DNA from: CAZBUH01 sp964495095
GTDB taxonomy: Bacteria; Bacillota; Clostridia; Oscillospirales; Oscillospiraceae
DNA: 7,754 bases
Direction of reading: 5' to 3'
NCBI GenBank assembly: GCA_964495095.1
Contig: CAZBUH010000091.1
Span: 1-7,754, forward strand
Under the pieces are notes generated by a model, which did not search any database, was not told the DNA's origin, and worked only from the letters and a program-made list of their open reading frames with translations. Position 1 is the first letter of the stretch, and every line of letters begins with the position of its first letter. Shown here piece after piece: positions 1 to 6,611 of this stretch. A program made the position numbers and the translations under genes.

Positions 1-1
1 A

Positions 2-103
2 AAGGCAAAGCCCGCCTCCGCCAAGGGCCAGTATATCAGAAGCTGCGTAACGGCCTCCACAATGGGTCCCGGCGTTAAAATCAACGCTCAGAAGCAGATG
101 TAA
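2..103 (+). CDS. rplA: 50S ribosomal protein L1, C-terminal end (partial)
   Basis: This is the last 33 codons of ribosomal protein L1; the 5' part lies outside the window. The frame starting at base 2 reads KAKPASAKGQYIRS, then VTASTMGPGVKIN, the signature C-terminus of bacterial L1 (family pattern KP..AKG.Y..S...S.TMGPG.K.N). L1 binds 23S rRNA at the L1 stalk and, in many bacteria, represses its own L11-L1 operon mRNA. The gene ends with three consecutive in-frame stops (TAA TGA TAA, 101-109) and runs straight into an intrinsic terminator. The expected downstream neighbours (the L10 leader, rplJ, rplL) are absent. Identification rests on the tail only, but this stretch is highly conserved. 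Confidence 0.93.
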   Translation, partial: KAKPASAKGQYIRSCVTASTMGPGVKINAQKQM

Positions 104-107
104 TGAT

Positions 108-143
108 AAAAAATCCCGTGCATTTAAGTGCACGGGATTTTTT
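108..143 (+). terminator. Rho-independent terminator of the rplA transcript
   Basis: A perfect inverted repeat pairs 108-122 with 129-143. The GC-rich core is TCCCGTGCA/TGCACGGGA and the loop is six bases, TTTAAG (123-128). The stem is flanked by an A-run on the left and a run of six T on the right, so it could work on both strands. It begins immediately after the rplA stop codons, which means the L11-L1 transcript ends here rather than continuing to L10. Confidence 0.93.
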
Positions 144-243
144 CAGCCTGTCAAAGGACTGGCCAAACACTCCCTGATTTCTGTACAGCAGAAGGAAAGG
201 GAGCGTTTTCATTGAACAATGGAAAAAAGATGCACGCCGGGAG

Positions 244-614
244 TCAGTAATAACGGACCTGAATGCCCCGGTACCGCATTTTAGTGTATTTGAGAGGAAC
301 TACGCACAGCGCTTTCAGGGCGACTACCTGTTTGCGCGCATCTTCAAGAAGATATTGATAGAAACGGCCAGTGCCCAGTTTACAGAGTTGTTTACTGTAA
401 CAGGCAGCCGGTAAGAGCGTCTGGCCGCAGCTTGGATCATCTTCGCCTTTGCGGCTGGGTCAGCAAAATTCCGGCCTTTCTCATCAATGAATGCAGTCAG
501 TTAGTCCAGACCGGCATGAGCCAGTTTGTCTGCAGCTTCAAAACGTTCCATGAGCGCGATGGCGGTGGCGCCGGTGTTAATGATGTCCTTGCCTTGTGCC
601 AAACCGGAATGAAC
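244..614 (-). pseudogene. Decayed IS110-family transposase fragment
   Basis: Read on the minus strand from 614 to 327, one frame gives TGATAIALMERFEAADKLA, a stop at 501-503, then LTAFIDEKGRN, FADPAAKAKMIQAAARRSYR. This follows the middle section of IS110/IS116/IS902 transposases (ALLERYP...L...G..ELT..I...GR.......A..I..AA..S). A second frame, shifted by one base, then gives FYQYLLEDARKQVVALKALC and ends at a stop at 244-246. That resembles the C-terminal tail of the same family (FYQRLL..GK..KVAL.A..RKLL). The N-terminal DEDD domain and the section carrying the catalytic serine are missing. It therefore has at least one nonsense mutation, one frameshift and a large internal deletion, and cannot be functional. 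I could not identify element ends. The assignment is by motif resemblance from memory. Confidence 0.68.
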
Positions 615-1072
615 TAAGCAGATACACCTGTAAAATCATCTGCAAATCTTATTATGCGGGGACGGGTAAACGGAAAAATCTCTTACGGAATTCTGCCAAG
701 AAAACGACATGCAGTTTCTCCTGAAAAGTGGTGCGAGGGAAATGAGTTGAGGGCGGATCAGGCGTCCTGCGGCACCAAAGCGCAAGGCCTGGCGAAAATG
801 CCGGGAGGGGCATGTCTGGCGCTCCGTGGTATATTCCAGAACGGGGAACCGGCGGACCGGCTGCCCTGTCTGCTCTGGAAATGTGAGCCGGAAGCAGGTG
901 AAAAAAATACGCAAAAGCGGCTGCGGAGAGCGTCCGTCCCGGTTACAGGGTGATTTAGCGGTGTGCAGCGGCATTAAAATCAGCCGGTGTGTATAATTCA
1001 GGAAATAATGAGAATATTCTTTTATAGGAAAAGGCTTCAGGAGCGGTGCAGTCAGTAAGGGCCCTGGCCGGG
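615..1072. other. Intergenic stretch with no recognisable gene
   Basis: These roughly 460 bases lie between the transposase remnant and the rnj promoter. Open frames exist on both strands (654-953 plus, 636-1079 minus), but neither has a ribosome binding site, a recognisable motif or protein-like composition; the minus one would need a TTG start. Small potential hairpins are visible, for example ATGCC/GGCAT around 797-815 and GGTGATTT pairing with AAATCA-CC (one bulged G) near 949-984. No terminator, tRNA or known RNA family was recognised. The stretch is best read as decayed mobile DNA or non-coding spacer. Confidence 0.5.
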
Positions 1073-1101
1073 TTGACAAAAGCAGGCGCCGATGCTATAA
1101 T
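1073..1101 (+). promoter_or_regulatory. Consensus sigma-A promoter for rnj
   Basis: A perfect -35 box TTGACA (1073-1078) and a perfect -10 box TATAAT (1096-1101) are separated by exactly 17 bp. Transcription should begin near 1107-1109, giving a leader of about 230 nt before the rnj start codon. No other gene start lies between, so this is the evident promoter for RNase J and the coupled downstream gene. Confidence 0.9.
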
Positions 1102-1107
1102 AATCAG

Positions 1108-1340
1108 GATTTAATGCGCCCGGACAGCGGGACATAAGCTTCGGCGTTATGTACGGATGTACTTTTTATATATAAAACGGCATACAGGGCAAACGGCTGA
1201 CGGTTGGCTATTCTCTGATCGCGGGACAGGGCGGTCAAAGACAACCGTACACGCCGTCTTTTCCCATGCTTTAATGGGATAGCTCTATTCTGCCGCCTGA
1301 TACATAAAGCAAAAATTCTTATAAAGGAGTATTATATTTA
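1108..1340 (+). promoter_or_regulatory. Long structured 5' leader of the RNase J mRNA
   Basis: Several inverted repeats are visible by eye. CCCG/CGGG (1119-1131) is followed directly by a stem pairing 1132-1139 with 1144-1152, capped by a C(UUCG)G tetraloop with one bulged G. A 14-bp AT palindrome spans 1164-1177. A long two-segment stem pairs ACGGC 1193-1197 with 1253-1257 and ACGGTTG 1200-1206 with 1242-1248, enclosing a GATCGC/GCGGTC hairpin (1217-1236). TCCCAT/ATGGGA forms a last hairpin at 1262-1279. The ribosome binding site (1323-1329) lies outside these stems. I recognise no known riboswitch or RNA family. A regulatory role is inference. Confidence 0.5.
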
Positions 1341-2998
<1,658 letters not shown>

Positions 2999-3002
<4 letters not shown>

Positions 3003-3331
3003 ATATTCAGATATTCGGAAAGTCAAAATGCTTCGACACAAAAAAGGCGGAGCGGTATTTTAAGGAGCGCAGGATAAAATTCCAGTCGGTGGATATCGTG
3101 AAATACGGCATGAGCCGCGGGGAATTTCAGAGCGTAAAAAGCGCCGTGGGCCTTGAAAATATGATAGACGAAAAGGCCCGGGACGCTGAAATACTTAAAT
3201 ATCTGGCCTACGACGCCGACAGGGAGGAAAAGCTTCTGGAGGACCAGCGGCTTATAAAGACCCCCATTGTGCGGAACGGGAAAAAGGCCACCGTGGGCTA
3301 CTGCCCGGATGTATGGAAAAATTGGGAATAA
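2999..3331 (+). CDS. ArsC/Spx-family thioredoxin-fold protein
   Basis: A 110-aa protein of the ArsC/Spx/YffB family. The N-terminus MNIQIFGKSKCFDTKKAERY places a single cysteine (C11) at the family's active-site position, followed by an alpha helix and KFQSVDIVK. TP at residues 88-89 is the conserved cis-proline region preceding IVRNGKKATVGY. There is no CxxC redox switch of the Spx type (residues 11-14 are CFDT). The only other cysteine is C102. The protein is slightly short for true arsenate reductases, and no ars genes are nearby, so arsenate reduction should not be assumed; a glutathione- or thiol-linked redox role is equally possible. Its ATG overlaps the rnj stop (ATGA), so it is almost certainly translated by coupling to RNase J and shares its promoter. 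Confidence 0.85.
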
Positions 3332-3338
3332 AGGAAAT

Positions 3339-3366
3339 TGCATATTTTTCTTGACAAACCTGCATA
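3339..3366 (+). promoter_or_regulatory. Candidate operator: TGCATA direct repeat, 22-bp period
   Basis: TGCATA occurs at 3339-3344 and again at 3361-3366, exactly 22 bp start to start (about two helical turns), on the same face as the -35 box. AraC-family proteins typically bind pairs of direct half-sites about 21-22 bp apart. A matching pair, TGCACA/TGCACA with the same spacing, lies upstream of the neighbouring operon. The simplest reading is autorepression by the AraC-type protein encoded next door. This is inference from pattern only. Confidence 0.45.
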
Positions 3367-3379
3367 CAGTATTTATAAT
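3351..3379 (+). promoter_or_regulatory. Consensus sigma-A promoter for the AraC-family gene
   Basis: A perfect -35 TTGACA (3351-3356) and a perfect -10 TATAAT (3374-3379) are separated by 17 bp. The predicted transcription start is near 3386. Two TGCATA direct repeats, 22 bp apart, flank and enter the promoter: one (3339-3344) just upstream of the -35 box and one (3361-3366) inside the spacer. This placement would suit repression by a bound regulator. Confidence 0.9.
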
Positions 3380-3416
3380 GTACGTAAATTAACTGAAAAC
3401 AGCCAGTTAGTGAGAC

Positions 3417-3452
3417 AAAGGAGTCGAATTTTTCGGCTCCTTTTTACTTTTT
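3417..3452 (+). terminator. Intrinsic-terminator-like hairpin between promoter and AraC gene (possible attenuator)
   Basis: The stem pairs 3417-3427 with 3433-3443 (AAAGGAG T CGA against TCG G CTCCTTT), 11 bp with one G-U wobble and a five-base loop, followed by a T-rich tract (TTACTTTTT, 3444-3452). It lies about 30 nt after the predicted start of the 3351 promoter and ends only 6 nt before the ATG at 3459. A smaller hairpin, TAACTG/CAGTTA (3390-3409), precedes it. It could end read-through from the rnj operon, limit transcription into the regulator gene, or release a short RNA of about 60-65 nt. Confidence 0.7.
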
Positions 3453-3458
3453 AGGGAG
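3453..3458 (+). promoter_or_regulatory. Ribosome binding site deciding the AraC-gene start
   Basis: AGGGAG at 3453-3458 touches the ATG at 3459 with no spacer, which is too close to serve it. It stands 9 nt before the in-frame GTG at 3468, a normal distance. The GTG is therefore the preferred start. Confidence 0.55.
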
Positions 3459-3467
3459 ATGAAGAAA

Positions 3468-4181
3468 GTGTCCAAGATTTCAAGCTACACCGTTGTGCTT
3501 ACTCCTGACGAGGTGAGCCATTCCCACCCCCACGCCCACATCCTTATCCCGCTGGGTGAGGAATGCGAAATACGCTACAGCGACCGCCGGTGGACGGTAA
3601 CGCCCAAGCAGATAATATTTGTGCCCCCGGCCTGCGAACACGCGTACTCGGGAAACGGGTCCCTTATCGTGCTGAATATACCGGCGGAGATGATAAAATC
3701 CTCGGATATGCTTTTCTTTACGGAAAATCCCGTTATGAACGTGGACGAAAAGCTGGAGCTGCTTATCGCCCTTATAAAGCAGGAGATAGAGGACCGGTGC
3801 AACGCCGACTCGCTCAGATACCTTTTTTACTATCTCTACGATAAATTCGTGGAGCGGTATAAGCTGCCATCGCTCCAGTATATTCACGACAACTACGCGG
3901 GTGAGGTGAGCGTGGCCCAGCTTGCGGCCATTGAGAATTACAACGTCTCATACTATACCGACTGGTTTAAAAAGAAGGTGGGCTGTCTGCCAAGCGAGTA
4001 TCTGAAGATGGTCAGAATCGACAGGGCAAAGGAAATACTGGCCACCACAAAGTACAAGATAACAGATATCGCCATGCAGGTGGGTTACTGCAACAGCTCG
4101 TCTTTTACCAGGGCCTTTAAGGCCTCCGAGGGCATATCCCCCCATCAGTACAGAAAGCTCGCCGCCGGGGGCGGCAAGTAA
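3468..4181 (+). CDS. AraC-family transcriptional regulator with N-terminal cupin
   Basis: A one-component regulator of 237 aa from the GTG start (240 aa if the ATG at 3459 is used). Residues about 15-75 form a cupin-type sensing domain with the histidine-rich strand HSHPHAHI (H18, H20, H22, H24) and a later PPACEHAY (H58), where a small ligand or metal could bind. Residues about 135-235 are the double helix-turn-helix AraC DNA-binding domain. The first HTH (about 146-167) reads VSVAQLAAIENYNVSYYTDW, followed by the typical KKKVGCLPSEYLKMVRIDRA. The second HTH (about 197-218) holds KITDIAMQVGYCNSSSFTRA, followed by the hallmark ISPHQYRK. It sits between its own consensus promoter with a terminator-like leader and the dehydrogenase operon, which it probably controls. 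The effector is unknown, though the operon substrate is the obvious guess. No terminator is seen after it. Confidence 0.92.
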   Translation: MSKISSYTVVLTPDEVSHSHPHAHILIPLGEECEIRYSDRRWTVTPKQIIFVPPACEHAYSGNGSLIVLNIPAEMIKSSDMLFFTENPVMNVDEKLELLIALIKQEIEDRCNADSLRYLFYYLYDKFVERYKLPSLQYIHDNYAGEVSVAQLAAIENYNVSYYTDWFKKKVGCLPSEYLKMVRIDRAKEILATTKYKITDIAMQVGYCNSSSFTRAFKASEGISPHQYRKLAAGGGK

Positions 4182-4193
4182 GCCTATAGCTTG

Positions 4194-4223
4194 CTGCACA
4201 ACAAGACCTGAAAAACTGCACAA
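4194..4223 (+). promoter_or_regulatory. Candidate regulator sites: CTGCACAA direct repeat, 22-bp period
   Basis: The octamer CTGCACAA occurs at 4194-4201 and again at 4216-4223, exactly 22 bp start to start. A third TGCACA (4293-4298) overlaps the -35 box of the downstream promoter. The first copy also sits in an imperfect palindrome, CTTG...CAAG (4190-4205). The same spacing with TGCATA is found in the AraC-gene promoter, so these are plausible half-sites for that protein. The pair lies about 105-135 bp upstream of the predicted operon transcription start, so activation would need looping or extra sites nearer the promoter. Confidence 0.45.
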
Positions 4224-4291
4224 TATGAATTTCGGCAATAAAGAGCTGAAAAATTAGTAATTGCAAGGGCTTGAAAATGCTTTAGTCCATG

Positions 4292-4320
4292 TTGCACATA
4301 AGGAAAAAATGTGCTATATT
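4292..4320 (+). promoter_or_regulatory. Promoter of the five-gene dehydrogenase operon, with internal dyad
   Basis: The -35 box TTGCAC (4292-4297) and -10 box TATATT (4315-4320) are spaced 17 bp apart. Each box departs from consensus, unlike the two perfect promoters upstream, which fits a regulated promoter. A perfect 6-bp inverted repeat, GCACAT (4294-4299) and ATGTGC (4309-4314) with a 9-bp gap, fills the spacer and overlaps the -35 box: a classic operator position. Predicted transcription start is near 4327, giving a leader of about 100 nt. Confidence 0.7.
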
Positions 4321-4356
4321 TTGCATTGCAGAGTATACGACCGCATTTTGGGAGGA

Positions 4357-4385
4357 AACCGCAGAGCTGCGTCAGCTCTGCGGTT
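4357..4385 (+). other. 13-bp perfect hairpin in the operon leader
   Basis: AACCGCAGAGCTG (4357-4369) pairs perfectly with 4373-4385 around a CGT loop. No T-tract follows, so it is not an ordinary intrinsic terminator. It lies about 30 nt into the predicted leader and 44 nt before the first start codon. A GGGAGGA sequence (4350-4356) just upstream resembles a ribosome binding site but has no start codon at useful distance. Possible roles are mRNA stabilisation or a protein-binding leader element; neither is shown. Confidence 0.6.
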
Positions 4386-4428
4386 ATACTGCGAAAAGCA
4401 GATGGGAAAAGATTGGGGGGGTAGGAAA

Positions 4429-4737
4429 ATGAGGATAGAGGAGCATCCGGTGCTTCAGTTTGACCGTGGGGAGAAAATAAAATTTTTCTATAACGGCCGG
4501 GAAATAGAGGCATATTCATCCGAGACAATAGCTGCGGCGCTCCACTCCGCCGGGGTCAGGTCCCTGGGCCACAGCCACGAGCTGGATAGGCCAAGGGGCC
4601 TTTTCTGTGCCATAGGCAACTGCTCGTCCTGCTTTATGACTGTTGACGGGGAGCCGAATGTGCGCATATGCGTGACGAAGGTTAAGCCCGGCATGCATGT
4701 TGAGGAGCAGCATGGAAGAGGGGTGGTAAAGCCGTGA
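4429..4737 (+). CDS. (2Fe-2S)-binding subunit, HcnA-like
   Basis: A 102-aa ferredoxin-fold protein corresponding to the N-terminal [2Fe-2S] domain of sarcosine oxidase/opine oxidase alpha subunits, and to the separate small subunit HcnA of hydrogen cyanide synthase. The cluster ligands are C60, C65, C68 and C81 (Cx4Cx2Cx12C) in LFCAIGNCSSCFMTVDGEP. Preceding strands IKFFYNGREIEAYSSETIAA and HSAGVRSLGHSHE match the family's opening. It would pass electrons to the FAD subunit encoded next, within a cytoplasmic complex. The frame is open upstream to 4261, but the ATG at 4429 is chosen because it follows a purine-rich GGGTAGG and starts at the family's normal N-terminus; the upstream part covers the promoter and leader hairpin. 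The site includes a run of seven G (4415-4421). It overlaps the next gene by 4 nt. Confidence 0.87.
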   Translation: MRIEEHPVLQFDRGEKIKFFYNGREIEAYSSETIAAALHSAGVRSLGHSHELDRPRGLFCAIGNCSSCFMTVDGEPNVRICVTKVKPGMHVEEQHGRGVVKP

Positions 4738-5831
4738 AAAACGCAGAGGTACTTATCATAGGCGCGGGGCCGGCCGGCCTGTGCGCCGCCAAGGCGGCGT
4801 CCTCCATGGGGGCTAAGGTGCTGCTGTGCGAGAGATATGACGCCCCGGGCGGGCAGCTTGTAAAGCAGACCCATAAATTTTTCGGCTCAGAAAAGCAGTA
4901 CGCCGGGGACAGGGGCTTCCAGATAGGAAAGCGCCTTGTGGCCGAGGCGGAGGCGGACCCCAACGTGGAGCTGTGGACCGATACCGCCATCCTCGGCATT
5001 TACGAGGACGGCGTCGTCACTGCGGAGCACGAGGGAAAGCACGTCAAGATAAAGCCGGAGCGGGTAATAATAGCCGCCGGCGCTGCGGAGAAATTCCTGG
5101 CCTTCCCGGGAAACGACCTGCCCGGTATCTATGGGGCCGGCGCCGTCCAGACCCTTATGAACGTCTACGGCGTAAAGCCCGCCGAGCGCGTGCTGATGGT
5201 GGGCGCCGGAAATATCGGCCTTATAGTGTCCTATCAGCTTATGCAGGCGGGGGTGCAGGTGGCCGCCGTCGTTGAGGGCGCGCCGAAAATCGGGGGCTAC
5301 CTTGTGCACGCATCGAAGATACGCCGGGCCGGGGTGCCCATAAAGACGGGCTTCACGGTTTTGGAGGCCTACGGAAAGGACTGCGTCGAGGGCGCCGTCA
5401 TATGCAGGCTGGACGAAAAATGGAACCCCGTGCCCGGCACGGAGGAGCGGATAGAGTGCGACGCCATATGCCTTGCGGTTGGGCTTACGCCCTTAAGCGA
5501 GCTTTGCTGGCAGGCGGGGTGCGATATGGCCTACATACCGGAGCTTTCCGGGCATGTGCCCCTTACGGACGAAAACACGCTCCGGACCAGCGTGGACTGG
5601 ATTTACGCCGCAGGCGACGTTTCCGGCATAGAGGAGGCGTCCTCCGCAATGGTGGAGGGGCGTTTGGCGGGCTATGCCGCTGCGGCCGGCCTGGGACATA
5701 ACGCGGAAGAGGCCCGGCGGCTGTGCGCCGGAGCCGCGGCGGAGCTTAAGGAGCTGCGCTCCGGGCCTATGGGCGGAAAGATACGCTCGGGGCTTCAGAA
5801 GGTCATAGCAAAGAGAGGGGGCGCTCAGTAA
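4734..5831 (+). CDS. FAD/NAD(P)-dependent oxidoreductase subunit (HcnB/OoxA-like alpha, lacking its BFD tail)
   Basis: A two-dinucleotide-binding flavoprotein of 365 aa. An N-terminal FAD Rossmann motif GAGPAG (residues 10-15) is followed by E33 for the ribose and PGGQ (38-41). A second Rossmann motif, GAGNIG (157-162), should bind NAD(P), and IYAAGDVSG (290-298) is the second FAD site. These identify the alpha subunit of the HcnB / opine oxidase / D-hydroxyproline dehydrogenase group. There is no redox-active CxxC, so it is not a thioredoxin reductase. Homologous alpha subunits are usually about 460-490 aa, carrying a C-terminal BFD domain; here that domain is a separate gene at 6324. The start is GTG, overlapping the previous stop as GTGA, with AGAGGGGTGG upstream. 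The likely role is to exchange electrons between the Fe-S clusters and NAD(P). The direction is not determinable here. Confidence 0.9.
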   Translation: MKNAEVLIIGAGPAGLCAAKAASSMGAKVLLCERYDAPGGQLVKQTHKFFGSEKQYAGDRGFQIGKRLVAEAEADPNVELWTDTAILGIYEDGVVTAEHEGKHVKIKPERVIIAAGAAEKFLAFPGNDLPGIYGAGAVQTLMNVYGVKPAERVLMVGAGNIGLIVSYQLMQAGVQVAAVVEGAPKIGGYLVHASKIRRAGVPIKTGFTVLEAYGKDCVEGAVICRLDEKWNPVPGTEERIECDAICLAVGLTPLSELCWQAGCDMAYIPELSGHVPLTDENTLRTSVDWIYAAGDVSGIEEASSAMVEGRLAGYAAAAGLGHNAEEARRLCAGAAAELKELRSGPMGGKIRSGLQKVIAKRGGAQ

Positions 5832-6331
5832 TGCTTATAAGAGACGGTATACCTGAAAAAGAGGACATAATTGCGGTGACGCCTCCTGAGGAGCGCTTCG
5901 CCCTGGGGCCTGTGGCCATAGCCGAGTGCTATCAGGAGATACCCTGCAATCCCTGCACCACGGCCTGCGTGAAAAAGGCCATAAGGGTGGAGCCGGACAT
6001 AAACAGCCGCCCAAAGGTGGATTTCTCCGTCTGCAATGGCTGCGGAGCCTGCCTGTTTAAATGTCCGGGCCTTGCCATATTTATAGTTGACAAGACCTAC
6101 AGCGACACGGAGGCCCTTGTGAAGCTGCCCTTTGAGCTCCTGCCGGTGCCTGAGGCCGGGCAGTACGCCTGCGGCCTGGACAGGGCCGGGAACGAGGTCG
6201 GCTGGTTTAAGGTCGTAAAGGCCATATCCGGCGGGGAGACCAATATGACATGGCAGATAAGTCTTGCCGTGCCCAAGGAGCTTGCCATGGAGGTAAGGAA
6301 TATCAGAGCGGGAGGCTGCAGGGATGAATGA
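5831..6331 (+). CDS. Two-cluster 4Fe-4S ferredoxin-type subunit
   Basis: A 166-aa iron-sulfur protein. The canonical motif VCNGCGACLFKCPG gives C68, C71, C74 and C78 (Cx2Cx2Cx3CP). A second, less regular set in ECYQEIPCNPCTTAC gives C33, C39, C42 and C46 (Cx5Cx2Cx3C). Two [4Fe-4S] clusters are therefore likely. The rest (about 80-166) has no motif I recognise. There is no signal peptide or membrane segment, so it is cytoplasmic. It starts with TAATG (1-nt overlap) and its end overlaps the next gene by 8 nt. A ferredoxin subunit next to alpha and DAO-type beta genes recalls, from memory, the thermococcal dye-linked L-proline dehydrogenase cluster (alpha, ferredoxin-like, BFD-like, beta) and is not part of classical HcnABC. 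It probably carries electrons between subunits or to a soluble acceptor. Confidence 0.88.
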   Translation: MLIRDGIPEKEDIIAVTPPEERFALGPVAIAECYQEIPCNPCTTACVKKAIRVEPDINSRPKVDFSVCNGCGACLFKCPGLAIFIVDKTYSDTEALVKLPFELLPVPEAGQYACGLDRAGNEVGWFKVVKAISGGETNMTWQISLAVPKELAMEVRNIRAGGCRDE

Positions 6332-6611
6332 TATGGAAAACACCATTATCTGCCGCTGTGAGGACCTGACAAAGGCGCGGATTTTGGAATGTATAGAGGC
6401 CGGCTGCCGCACCATAGACGAGGTAAAGCGCATGACCAGAGCCGGTATGGGCCCCTGCCAGGGCCGCACCTGCCGCCTGCTCATAGCGCAGGAGCTTTCA
6501 AAATACTACGGCGTACCAATGGACGAGGTGCTTATGCCCACCTTCAGGCCGCCTGTGAAGCCGGTGAGCATGGGTATGCTGGCCGACGCCTGTGAGGAGG
6601 CCGGAGAATGA
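6324..6611 (+). CDS. BFD-like (2Fe-2S)-binding subunit
   Basis: A 95-aa protein with the bacterioferritin-associated-ferredoxin (Fer2_BFD) fold. Cluster ligands are C10 and C12 (ICRCED) with C45 and C50 (GPCQGRTC). The TRAGMGPCQGRTC stretch and the end RPPVKPVSMGMLA are exactly what is found at the C-terminus of HcnB/OoxA-type alpha subunits. This gene is therefore the alpha subunit's detached tail, now separated from it by the ferredoxin gene. The start at 6324 is preferred over the ATG at 6333, because GGAGG (6311-6315) stands 8 nt before it. The start overlaps the ferredoxin gene by 8 nt, and the stop overlaps the next gene by 4 nt (ATGA), implying coupled translation and fixed stoichiometry in one complex. 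Confidence 0.88.
   Translation: MNDMENTIICRCEDLTKARILECIEAGCRTIDEVKRMTRAGMGPCQGRTCRLLIAQELSKYYGVPMDEVLMPTFRPPVKPVSMGMLADACEEAGE

Noticed and set aside
654..953. 99-codon open frame on the + strand
   Set aside because: No ribosome binding site, no recognisable domain, arginine/glycine-rich composition typical of chance frames in GC-rich DNA, and a competing frame on the other strand.
636..1079. 147-codon open frame on the minus strand
   Set aside because: It needs a TTG start without a ribosome binding site, overlaps the consensus -35 box of the rnj promoter, and shows no family motif.
4415..4421. Run of seven G near the first operon start, as a phase-variable tract
   Set aside because: Short for slippage, and a G-run beside a ribosome binding site is unremarkable in this base composition.
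4261..4428. In-frame 56-codon N-terminal extension of the [2Fe-2S] subunit
   Set aside because: It spans the promoter, the dyad and the leader hairpin, and family members begin near the residue encoded at 4429.
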